From a virus, in the IMG/VR virus record IMGVR_UViG_3300042319_000564, positions 1-64,000 of that record: a DNA stretch of 64,000 nt; one strand, given 5' to 3'. The notes beneath the pieces were generated by a model that searched no databases, was not told where the DNA came from, and was given only the letters and a program-made list of their open reading frames with translations. A program made the position numbers and the translations under genes. Below are positions 41,292 through 48,007 of the stretch, piece by piece; within the stretch, counting starts at the first letter, position 1; every line of letters begins with the position of its first letter.

Positions 41292-42173
41292 TTAGAAGCG
41301 ATGTGTTACACCAACCCCAACTTGTTTTACGTCATTTGCTGTACCAGTAGCATCAACATTACGATAGTTGACACCTAATGCAGTACGCTTACTGAAGTTA
41401 TAATCAGCACCCATTGCATAAGCTTTAACATTAGTATTTGTTTTACCATAGCTAGCTTTAGCAGTTACTGGACCAAATGCTTGACTTGCACCAAACAAAT
41501 CACCTGTACGTGCTACAGCACCTTTGTCATCACTATGTGAGTAAAATACTTGTGTATTGCCTAATTTTGCGCTACCAGCATATACTGTGCTTTTCTCAAT
41601 ACCTTGAGTATATTGTGCAACTGTTGCGTTAATGCCAAACAATTTTGCACTTGCACTATAGCTACTTGCTTCTGTGCCTACACCATTTTGTGTGCGGTCA
41701 TATGTTGCAGTTACACCTTTGACTGGTGTCAACCCAAAGAATGTACCATTGCTCATTCTTAAACCACGCAAGTTATGTACATCACCTGCAACACTACCAT
41801 ACAATGTGCCAAAAGCGTCATTGTTAGTAATTGCTAAGAAGTGACTGTGTAGATTGCGACCTAAATCAATGCTACCAAGCTTGTTTGCCAAACCAATTGT
41901 TGATTGACGATCACCAAGTTTAGTATCTGCACCAGTGATAGGATCATTGGCTTTTAAACTTGTATCTAGTACTATACGAGCCTTCATACCACCAATGTTT
42001 TCATTTACTGAAATAGTGATGTTGCTTGTTGGATCAGTAGCTAGAGTTGTTTTGCTAGTAGCACCAGTCTTAGTATTGTCAACAAATTCGCTGATTTTAC
42101 CATTTAGATTAATTTGTGCTGTTGCAACTAGTGTTGTTGCGGCCAATAATGTCGCTATTGCGATTTTCTTCAT
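41292..42173 (-). CDS. Outer-membrane porin, betaproteobacterial type
   Basis: 293 aa. A signal peptide of about 20 residues (MKKIAIATLLAATTLVATAQ) is followed by I-N-L-N-G-K-I, the first strand typical of Gram-negative porins of Burkholderiales. The body has alternating strands with Tyr and Gly, and the chain ends V-G-V-G-V-T-H-R-F, the C-terminal Phe signal recognised by the BAM complex. Host porins are usually 340-400 aa, so this is a small version. It would sit in the host outer membrane as a pore. Roles to consider are nutrient uptake in the infected cell, or replacing a host receptor porin to exclude other phages. Late TATAAATA promoter, 5' hairpin and terminator frame the gene. Confidence 0.88.
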   Translation of the reverse strand: MKKIAIATLLAATTLVATAQINLNGKISEFVDNTKTGATSKTTLATDPTSNITISVNENIGGMKARIVLDTSLKANDPITGADTKLGDRQSTIGLANKLGSIDLGRNLHSHFLAITNNDAFGTLYGSVAGDVHNLRGLRMSNGTFFGLTPVKGVTATYDRTQNGVGTEASSYSASAKLFGINATVAQYTQGIEKSTVYAGSAKLGNTQVFYSHSDDKGAVARTGDLFGASQAFGPVTAKASYGKTNTNVKAYAMGADYNFSKRTALGVNYRNVDATGTANDVKQVGVGVTHRF

Positions 42174-42185
42174 AAGATTTTCCTT

Positions 42186-42211
42186 TAAAAATAAGCCTGA
42201 TTCCTCAGGCT
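42186..42211 (-). promoter_or_regulatory. 5'-end hairpin in the porin leader
   Basis: AGCCTGA-GGAA-TCAGGCT followed by TTATTTTT, in the leader between promoter and AAAGGA site. It may stabilise the mRNA or act as a weak terminator/attenuator. Confidence 0.55.
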
Positions 42212-42218
42212 AGACTAA

Positions 42219-42226
42219 TATTTATA
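42219..42226 (-). promoter_or_regulatory. Late promoter TATAAATA of the porin gene
   Basis: Exact late consensus; 46 bases before the ATG. Transcription would begin just before the hairpin. Confidence 0.8.
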
Positions 42227-42298
42227 GTGATTTTTGTTACCCATATAAAATAGTTGTTTACGTAATAACATACGCTTTAACACAAAAATAGGCTTAAC

Positions 42299-42712
42299 TT
42301 ACTCTATTTCAATCCATGAAATTGTATCTTCATCCCATTTGTAAATTTTATCATCCGATGGGTAGGAACCAATCGGTGATTTAAATGAGCAAGTTATTTC
42401 ATCAAATATCCAAGATGGATACCCATGTTCTGCCCAATCTTGTTTAATTGCATCTTGCTTTGCTAGTTTTTCTTCATCAGTCATTGAACGAACAGTGTGA
42501 ACATCGGTACAAACTCCATCAATTATTTCATAATGACCACCTACATATATTTCATATACGCCCAAAACACTAGGTTCTGGTTTACGCACAAATTCAATAA
42601 ACTCTTCCGGGAGGTTATTAATATCAATATGAGGGAAAATTTGTATAAAATTTTCTTCAAGTATAGGATGCTCAACTGGTTCCCCGTTTTGTAATCTAAT
42701 AAATAATTTCAT
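42299..42712 (-). CDS. Tail-fibre-assembly-like small protein
   Basis: 137 aa. The pattern N-G-E-P-V-E-H-P-I-L-E-E-N-F, then P-H-I-D-I-N-N-L-P, then G-V-Y-E-I-Y, then M-T-D-E-E-K-L-A-K-Q-D, is typical of small proteins beside fibre genes in T4-like phages, often called tail fibre assembly proteins. It may chaperone the adhesins coded nearby. GATAAATA lies 27 bases upstream. The 80 bases before it to the porin hairpin hold no gene. Confidence 0.6.
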   Translation of the reverse strand: MKLFIRLQNGEPVEHPILEENFIQIFPHIDINNLPEEFIEFVRKPEPSVLGVYEIYVGGHYEIIDGVCTDVHTVRSMTDEEKLAKQDAIKQDWAEHGYPSWIFDEITCSFKSPIGSYPSDDKIYKWDEDTISWIEIE

Positions 42713-42738
42713 TTTATAAATCCTGTTAGTAATTATTA

Positions 42739-42746
42739 TATTTATC
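42739..42746 (-). promoter_or_regulatory. Late-type promoter element
   Basis: GATAAATA, 27 bases before the 137-aa gene's ATG. Confidence 0.65.
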
Positions 42747-42764
42747 TCAAAAAAATAAAGGATT

Positions 42765-42788
42765 AAAAAGGCTCAAAGAGCCTTTTTA
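42765..42788 (-). terminator. Rho-independent terminator
   Basis: AAAAAGGCTC, TTT loop, GAGCCTTTTT on the minus strand; ends the DUF4214-like gene. Confidence 0.9.
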
Positions 42789-42804
42789 TAGTAGTTTATA
42801 TTGA

Positions 42805-43704
42805 TTACGCTACGAAAGGAGTATACTCAATACCAGTTGTTGCTAAACCAACTAAACCAATAGTTGTTTCAAACGCTGATAATTCGCTAGCAATAACTAA
42901 CACATCAGCTTGACTATACTTATTAGCAGTCATCCAGTTTGTCAATGCTGTTACATCCGCGATTGTAGCTGTAGTACCCATAACATTTTTGTAAACATGC
43001 TTAATGAATGTCTCATCACTAATACCACCGGCATCAGTTTTGTATGTGTCAGTAGCTAATAGTGCTGTAGCCAATTCTTTGTTTGTCCAACCTGCATCAG
43101 CAAGATAGATACCAATACCTTTGTATGCATTAGTAACATCACTAGTACCTAATGCGGCTGCTAGTAATGCGTATACATCACCTGCACGTCCTGCGGCATC
43201 ATAAGCAATAGCTTTGTCTGTAAAGACTACACGTTCATGATCAGCAAGATTAAATTCCATGTTACTAACTAGTGTGCTAGCTAGTGTTACTTTACTAGCA
43301 GTTTTAGTTGTAGTGAACTCTGTACTTGCACCGCCTGCTGTGTAAGTGTCAATACCAGTTGTGCCAGTAACGTCAACTGTAACATCAACTGTACCGTCAC
43401 CGATACGACCTGTACCTACTACACCAAATGTAGCAATCTTACCTGCTGTACCAACTGTAGCTACTGTAACGATTAAGTTATTAGCAACTGTGCCGCCTAA
43501 TGCCGTACCAGCTAGTGTGATTGTGTCACCTGCTAGATAACCACGGCCTGCGCTAGCGGCTAGACTGTCTAACACAACGGAATAAACTCCGTTAGTTTTT
43601 GTAACATCAAATGCGGCTTCAACGCCTGCACCGCCTGTTAAGCCAGTGATGTTTTGATAGGTAGCGTTTACCGGTTTATCTTTGATTGTAATTGTTGTTG
43701 TCAT
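42805..43704 (-). CDS. DUF4214-like surface or virion protein
   Basis: 299 aa, very low in charged residues, Thr/Val/Gly-rich. Residues 1-160 are beta-rich with Gly-Thr motifs. Residues about 170-299 match the DUF4214 pattern: F-I-K-H-V-Y-K-N-V-M-G, then A-L-T-N-W-M, then V-L-V-I-A-S-E-L-S-A-F and G-I-E-Y-T-P-F. In bacteria this module is found in S-layer and exported repeat proteins, which supports an aquatic betaproteobacterial gene source. There is no signal peptide, so a virion role is more likely than secretion. AAGGAAA is the ribosome site. Confidence 0.65.
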   Translation of the reverse strand: MTTTITIKDKPVNATYQNITGLTGGAGVEAAFDVTKTNGVYSVVLDSLAASAGRGYLAGDTITLAGTALGGTVANNLIVTVATVGTAGKIATFGVVGTGRIGDGTVDVTVDVTGTTGIDTYTAGGASTEFTTTKTASKVTLASTLVSNMEFNLADHERVVFTDKAIAYDAAGRAGDVYALLAAALGTSDVTNAYKGIGIYLADAGWTNKELATALLATDTYKTDAGGISDETFIKHVYKNVMGTTATIADVTALTNWMTANKYSQADVLVIASELSAFETTIGLVGLATTGIEYTPFVA

Positions 43705-43798
43705 AAATTTCCTTTTATATATAAAAAATAACTCAATAAGTATATAGCGTTTCTACTAGTAATGTCAAGGTTAATCCTGGCTAAACGTGTGATCCGGA

Positions 43799-44482
43799 TC
43801 ACATGTTGGTGTGAAAAATAGCTTTTTTTACCAAACTATCTATGCTATTGACTAAGGGAATACCGTTTTGTTCTGATTCTCTAACAGCTAAGGGTAATTC
43901 TGTGCAACCCAATACTACAGCACTTGCACCACGACTAATCAAACTATCTACTACAGAAATTAACATGGTATGTGATACAACCATATCCCCTGCTTTAATT
44001 AAATCTATAGCAGGTTGTACTATGTTATCCATTTCTTCTTGACTAGGAACAATACAATCCCAATCAGTTAAACGGTTTTGATATAAGCCTAATTCAATTG
44101 TAGCTTGTGTTCCCATTATACCTATTGTGCCTGTAACATTTATATCACGTAATGAATCAGCTACGCTATCTACAATATGTAGAATAGGAATTTTAAATTT
44201 AACTAATTCATCATACCAGTAATGTGCTGTGTTGCAAGGTATGACAATTGAAGTACATCCAACTGCTTTCAATACTTGCATACCTTGTAGTAAGTATGGT
44301 AGTGGTCTATCATCACCATTACGTATACTTGTACTACGATCTGGTACACGTGGTTCATTCCATAGTACGAACGGAATATGTTCTTGGTCACAACTTGCAG
44401 GTGTTTGTTGTATAAGTCTAGTTACGAACTCTGCACTTGCGGCTGGACCCATTCCACCTAGTATACCTAATCGTTTGGTCAT
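43799..44482 (-). CDS. Aspartate/glutamate racemase
   Basis: 227 aa, the usual length. The N-terminus L-G-I-L-G-G-M-G-P-A-A is the family signature. The two catalytic cysteines are C83 in I-P-C-N-T-A-H and C193 in L-G-C-T-E-L-P. PLP-independent; it interconverts the L and D forms of Asp or Glu. It is the last gene of the operon with the amino-acid-binding protein and symporter, and starts by ATGA overlap with a 20-aa membrane peptide gene. D-Glu is needed for peptidoglycan and D-amino acids for signalling; the phage use is unknown. Confidence 0.9.
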   Translation of the reverse strand: MTKRLGILGGMGPAASAEFVTRLIQQTPASCDQEHIPFVLWNEPRVPDRSTSIRNGDDRPLPYLLQGMQVLKAVGCTSIVIPCNTAHYWYDELVKFKIPILHIVDSVADSLRDINVTGTIGIMGTQATIELGLYQNRLTDWDCIVPSQEEMDNIVQPAIDLIKAGDMVVSHTMLISVVDSLISRGASAVVLGCTELPLAVRESEQNGIPLVNSIDSLVKKAIFHTNM

Positions 44483-44541
44483 ATTATAACCAATATGATG
44501 ATTATGAAAATACCAATAGCTATTACGCTAGGAAGTCTCAT
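44479..44541 (-). CDS. 20-aa membrane peptide
   Basis: ATG at 44541 overlaps the stop of the 200-aa membrane protein gene, and its TGA overlaps the racemase ATG. The peptide is one hydrophobic helix (MRLPSVIAIGIFIIIILVII). The tight coupling at both ends makes translation plausible. It could help the symporter, or only link translation of the genes around it. Confidence 0.45.
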   Translation of the reverse strand: MRLPSVIAIGIFIIIILVII

Positions 44542-45140
44542 TTTTTGAATAATAATGCCGAAGCAATAACTAATGCTGTTTGTGCGGCTTCTACATCAGC
44601 TGGTTGCTCTTTCCAACCTACACTAATTTGACCAATGAATACGCCGGGTTCAGCAGGTACACTGATTCTACACATATAGTTAACACCATTCTCCCTGTAC
44701 GCAAATCCAATTAAGCTTTGTGGCTTAAGATAAGGACTACATGGTATCTTACCAGACATTAAACCAATCACATCATTGTTGTTATCGTAGTTTTTAGAAA
44801 ATAATCCAACATCTAATCCATCATGTTGTTTAATTCTTCCACCATTGCGTGTAGCTAAGAACACGATTTTTCTAGTGTTTACTAGTGTATTAACTTCCAT
44901 TATGGATACAAGTTCTACTTCTGTATTTTTTAATAAGAAGTTGTATGCGTCATCATACTTGCCGTTCATCTTTGGTAATGCTTGTTGAGCTTTATACGTT
45001 GCCAAGAATGAATCTTTTTCTGTATAAACGATCCAACCAGCAAATCCTAGTATACAGAGAAAGACAACGGTGAATAGACGAAATGGACTTTCGCCTATAT
45101 AAGTTAATAAACTAAAGAGAAAATCTTTAAGTTTGTCCAT
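44538..45140 (-). CDS. Membrane-anchored protein next to the symporter
   Basis: 200 aa. One transmembrane helix at about residues 17-37 (RLFTVVFLCILGFAGWIVY) with a long C-terminal part, probably periplasmic, holding four cysteines or so (PCSPYL, YMCRI). No known family. It overlaps the symporter by 14 bases. A partner or regulator of the transporter is a fair guess. Confidence 0.55.
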   Translation of the reverse strand: MDKLKDFLFSLLTYIGESPFRLFTVVFLCILGFAGWIVYTEKDSFLATYKAQQALPKMNGKYDDAYNFLLKNTEVELVSIMEVNTLVNTRKIVFLATRNGGRIKQHDGLDVGLFSKNYDNNNDVIGLMSGKIPCSPYLKPQSLIGFAYRENGVNYMCRISVPAEPGVFIGQISVGWKEQPADVEAAQTALVIASALLFKK

Positions 45141-46404
45141 CCGGTGCTACCTCTTTGTCACAGACAAATGCTGTTACTGCTACGTTACCGTGTACATGAC
45201 TTGCTGTGCGAATCATATCCATTAATGGGTCAACTGCAATCAACAACACTAACACAGCTTCACTTGGAAGTTTTAACAAGTCACAAACAACTGCTACTGT
45301 AGCAACTGTTAAGATACCTGTTGTGCCTGCACTTGCTAGTCCTGCTAAGATACTACCAAATAACACTACAGCTAATCCAGTTAAACCTAACGGTGCATCG
45401 TAGATGTTAGCAATGAATACTGTAGCAATAGCATAGTAAACAATACTGCCAATACGATTAACAGTGAAACTTAGTGGAACAGTTAATTCAACTCCGCCTT
45501 TATCAAAGTGTAGTCTGTGTAATGATTCTTGTGCGTATGGTATACATGCTAATGAACTGCGTGAGCTAACAGCTACAATCAATGTTTCTTTAGTTTCACG
45601 GATAACAGTCATTAAACTTAATCCACTACGCATCCAAATTACAACAGTACCTGCAATAACTACTAATAGTCCACCAATAAATTGTTGCATTACAAAGTCA
45701 AACATAGTTAAGAATATACCTACACCCACTTTACCAACTTGTGCTGATATCATTGCTAACAATGCAATTGGTAAAAAGTAATTTAAGAACTTAAAGATGC
45801 TGATACTTGCTTGTTGAATGCTTTTAAGCACTTCTACAAGCATCTTTTGACCTTCTGTTTTAAGATGTCCAAGCGCAACACCAAATATTAAACAGAAGAT
45901 AACAATCTTCAAGCTTTCACCATTGTTTAGTGTGTTGAAGATGTTTTCTGGAATAAACTTCTCTGCCATTTTACCTGCATTTACTGAGGGTTCTACTGGC
46001 ATTGGTTCTTTAAGAGTAATGTTTAAGTCTGTCCCACTGTCTTTGTCGTTTACTAGTACACCAAGTTGTGTTTTCTTCTCAGGTGTCATTTCTGTGCCAG
46101 TTATTAGAACAGTACCTACGCCAATAGTTGCGGCTAAGAACATACTACCAACAAAGCCTACAATGATTTTGCGAATCAATTGTTGACTACCTTCTTTCTG
46201 TAGTAAGCCAATGATACCAACTAAGATAGTTGCTAATAAGAATGGTAATACTACAACTTTAAGTAAGCTGATGTAGATGCCTCCTAAGCTTTCAAAGTTT
46301 AAGCTGAACTCAGGAGCATATACTCCACTAAGTATACCAACAATGATAGAACCAAGTATGGTCCACGGGCTTGTTAAAAACGTTTTTAAATGTGTGGTTG
46401 TCAT
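45127..46404 (-). CDS. Dicarboxylate/amino-acid:cation symporter (GltP/SDF family)
   Basis: 425 aa, the normal length. Many membrane helices. The S-S-R-S-S-L-A-C-I-P region takes the place of the S-S-x-x-T-L-P re-entrant loop, and V-D-P-L-M-D-M-I-R-T-A-S-H-V-H-G-N matches the D-R-x-x-D-M-x-R-T-x-x-N-V-x-G-D substrate and cation site. The changes (R to P, N to H, D to N) may alter the substrate. It would import Asp, Glu or C4-dicarboxylates across the inner membrane with protons or sodium. It follows the binding-protein gene by nine bases. Confidence 0.9.
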   Translation of the reverse strand: MTTTHLKTFLTSPWTILGSIIVGILSGVYAPEFSLNFESLGGIYISLLKVVVLPFLLATILVGIIGLLQKEGSQQLIRKIIVGFVGSMFLAATIGVGTVLITGTEMTPEKKTQLGVLVNDKDSGTDLNITLKEPMPVEPSVNAGKMAEKFIPENIFNTLNNGESLKIVIFCLIFGVALGHLKTEGQKMLVEVLKSIQQASISIFKFLNYFLPIALLAMISAQVGKVGVGIFLTMFDFVMQQFIGGLLVVIAGTVVIWMRSGLSLMTVIRETKETLIVAVSSRSSLACIPYAQESLHRLHFDKGGVELTVPLSFTVNRIGSIVYYAIATVFIANIYDAPLGLTGLAVVLFGSILAGLASAGTTGILTVATVAVVCDLLKLPSEAVLVLLIAVDPLMDMIRTASHVHGNVAVTAFVCDKEVAPDGQT

Positions 46405-46413
46405 AGCAGGTCC

Positions 46414-47232
46414 TTATTTCTTTTCTGCTTTATATCTATCCATTAACTTTTTAGTGTCAATGTTACTGTATTCATTTTTGATAACATAATCTACAATACT
46501 TAGTAACTGTGTAGATTTGTAATTTACTGCTACTGCAATGTTATCTACACTATCACTGATTGTAATTGACTTTGTAGTAATGGCTGCATCTGGCTTTTCA
46601 AAAGCAATTTTCTTAATTTCAAACTCATCTCTATAAGCGGCTGCAATATCACCACGTGTTACTTTATCAATGATTACTTCCCATTTATCTTCTGGGAGAA
46701 ACGTAGCTTTGGGGAAATTAGTACGTGCAAACGTGTCATAGCTTGAGTTACGAATAAAACTTATCTTACCATTAAAATCTCTAATGACTTGATATACTTC
46801 ACGTCCTTGGCTGTTTTGACTTAGCCATAAACGATTGAGAACCAGTGACTGTCTTAGTTTAACATATGGTGTGCTAAATTTAACTACTTGTAGTCTAGGG
46901 GCTGTAACAGATAATTTACTTACAGCAACATCTGCTCTACCGTCTCGTACTTGTTCAACAACTTCAGCAAAACTTTCAGCATCTCGTCTAAACTGTACCG
47001 GGACTCCAAGCATTACGCCTATTCTTCGTGCAATTTCAACGTCAAGACCTTTGATATCATCCCCTTCACCACTGAAGAAGGGAGGGTTATCTTTTTTGGT
47101 CATTGCCACAATAAGAACGTTTGCTTTCTTAATTGCGGCAATATCAGGGGGTAGTGGTACCGTAGAAGTTGGTAATTGTGCGTGGACAACTGAACTAATC
47201 AGTACGAATAATAATAGTAGTAGTTTTTTCAT
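46414..47232 (-). CDS. Periplasmic amino-acid-binding protein (SBP family 3)
   Basis: 272 aa. Signal peptide MKKLLLLLFVLISSVVHA, then a family-3 solute-binding pattern: K-K-D-N-P-P-F-F, G-L-D-V-E-I-A-R-R-I-G, V-R-D-G-R-A-D-V-A-V-S, and F-S-T-P-Y-V. The protein binds a polar amino acid in the periplasm. No ABC permease is coded here; the neighbour is a secondary symporter, which is unusual. TATAAATAC with the ATG seven bases after makes a late, leaderless transcript. Confidence 0.88.
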   Translation of the reverse strand: MKKLLLLLFVLISSVVHAQLPTSTVPLPPDIAAIKKANVLIVAMTKKDNPPFFSGEGDDIKGLDVEIARRIGVMLGVPVQFRRDAESFAEVVEQVRDGRADVAVSKLSVTAPRLQVVKFSTPYVKLRQSLVLNRLWLSQNSQGREVYQVIRDFNGKISFIRNSSYDTFARTNFPKATFLPEDKWEVIIDKVTRGDIAAAYRDEFEIKKIAFEKPDAAITTKSITISDSVDNIAVAVNYKSTQLLSIVDYVIKNEYSNIDTKKLMDRYKAEKK

Positions 47233-47238
47233 AGTACT

Positions 47239-47247
47239 GTATTTATA
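47239..47247 (-). promoter_or_regulatory. Late promoter TATAAATAC of the amino-acid import operon
   Basis: Exact consensus; start codon at 47232 falls near +1. Confidence 0.75.
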
Positions 47248-47274
47248 CTAGGAAAACCCTAACTTACCATAAAA

Positions 47275-47895
47275 TTACTTATTTGCCAATGGATTATCCA
47301 TAGCTTTTTGTATTTTGCTATCAACTTCTCTCTTTAATGTCTCTACTTCACGGTTTATTTCTCTACGAGCGGCAGTAAATTCACTATTAATTTCTTTACG
47401 GGTTGATTCCATATCTTTACGAATTGCAGCCGCTTCGGTTCTGGCCCTTTCTAGGTCTTCTCGCACAGCCTTACGCATATCACGCATTTCTAACTCGGTT
47501 TCACGTTGGGCTGTCTTAACACTACGTTCCACTTGTTCAGTCACAGATTCATTACGGCGGATATCATTCTTCAAATCAGTTTTGATATCACGTGTATAAT
47601 CAGCACCTTTTTGACTATTCTCCTCAATGACCGCTAAACGTTTATCAAATCCAGATAAGTCTGGTGCACTATATTCAGCAATTTTTTTCTTCATACCCAC
47701 GTAGTCTTTATAGACTTCAAAGGTTCCGTAAAGCCCACCTAATATAGATGATACAATTGTGGCTGCAACCATTAGTTTAGCTGGGGTAAATTCATATCCA
47801 CCAATACTAATAACTGTATCTTTGCTAGCATACTTTTTAGCGGCTGCCTCAAGTTCATCAACCTTAGCATTTACGTTTTTAATTTCTTCTGTCAT
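47275..47895 (-). CDS. Membrane-anchored coiled-coil protein
   Basis: 206 aa. One membrane segment at about residues 41-61 (LMVAATIVSSILGGLYGTF), then a long Arg/Glu coiled coil to the end (RTEAAAIRKDMESTRKEIN and similar), and a PLANK tail. This is the architecture of a membrane-tethered stalk. It could be a structural or lysis-related protein, or an exclusion factor. Function unknown. It is the last gene of a unit that begins with the secreted proteins at 48-51 kb. Confidence 0.65.
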   Translation of the reverse strand: MTEEIKNVNAKVDELEAAAKKYASKDTVISIGGYEFTPAKLMVAATIVSSILGGLYGTFEVYKDYVGMKKKIAEYSAPDLSGFDKRLAVIEENSQKGADYTRDIKTDLKNDIRRNESVTEQVERSVKTAQRETELEMRDMRKAVREDLERARTEAAAIRKDMESTRKEINSEFTAARREINREVETLKREVDSKIQKAMDNPLANK

Positions 47896-47916
47896 TGTTT
47901 TCTCCTAATTTATTTG

Positions 47917-48006
47917 TTATCTTAATATTAGATATTGCACTATTACAATGAATGCTATAACTATTACCACACCACATACTATATCATAAATGAGTTGTCC
48001 ATTCAT
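47917..48006 (-). CDS. 29-aa membrane peptide
   Basis: ATG at 48006 lies seven bases after TTAGGA, which is part of the previous gene's final codons. The peptide has one membrane helix (YDIVCGVVIVIAFIVIVQYL) with charged ends. No other ORF covers this stretch. Moderately supported by the ribosome site and spacing. Confidence 0.45.
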   Translation of the reverse strand: MNGQLIYDIVCGVVIVIAFIVIVQYLILR

Positions 48007-48007
48007 A

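Noticed and set aside
47275-47895. Methyl-accepting or ATP synthase b-like protein
   Set aside because: The coiled coil and single helix alone do not support a specific family.
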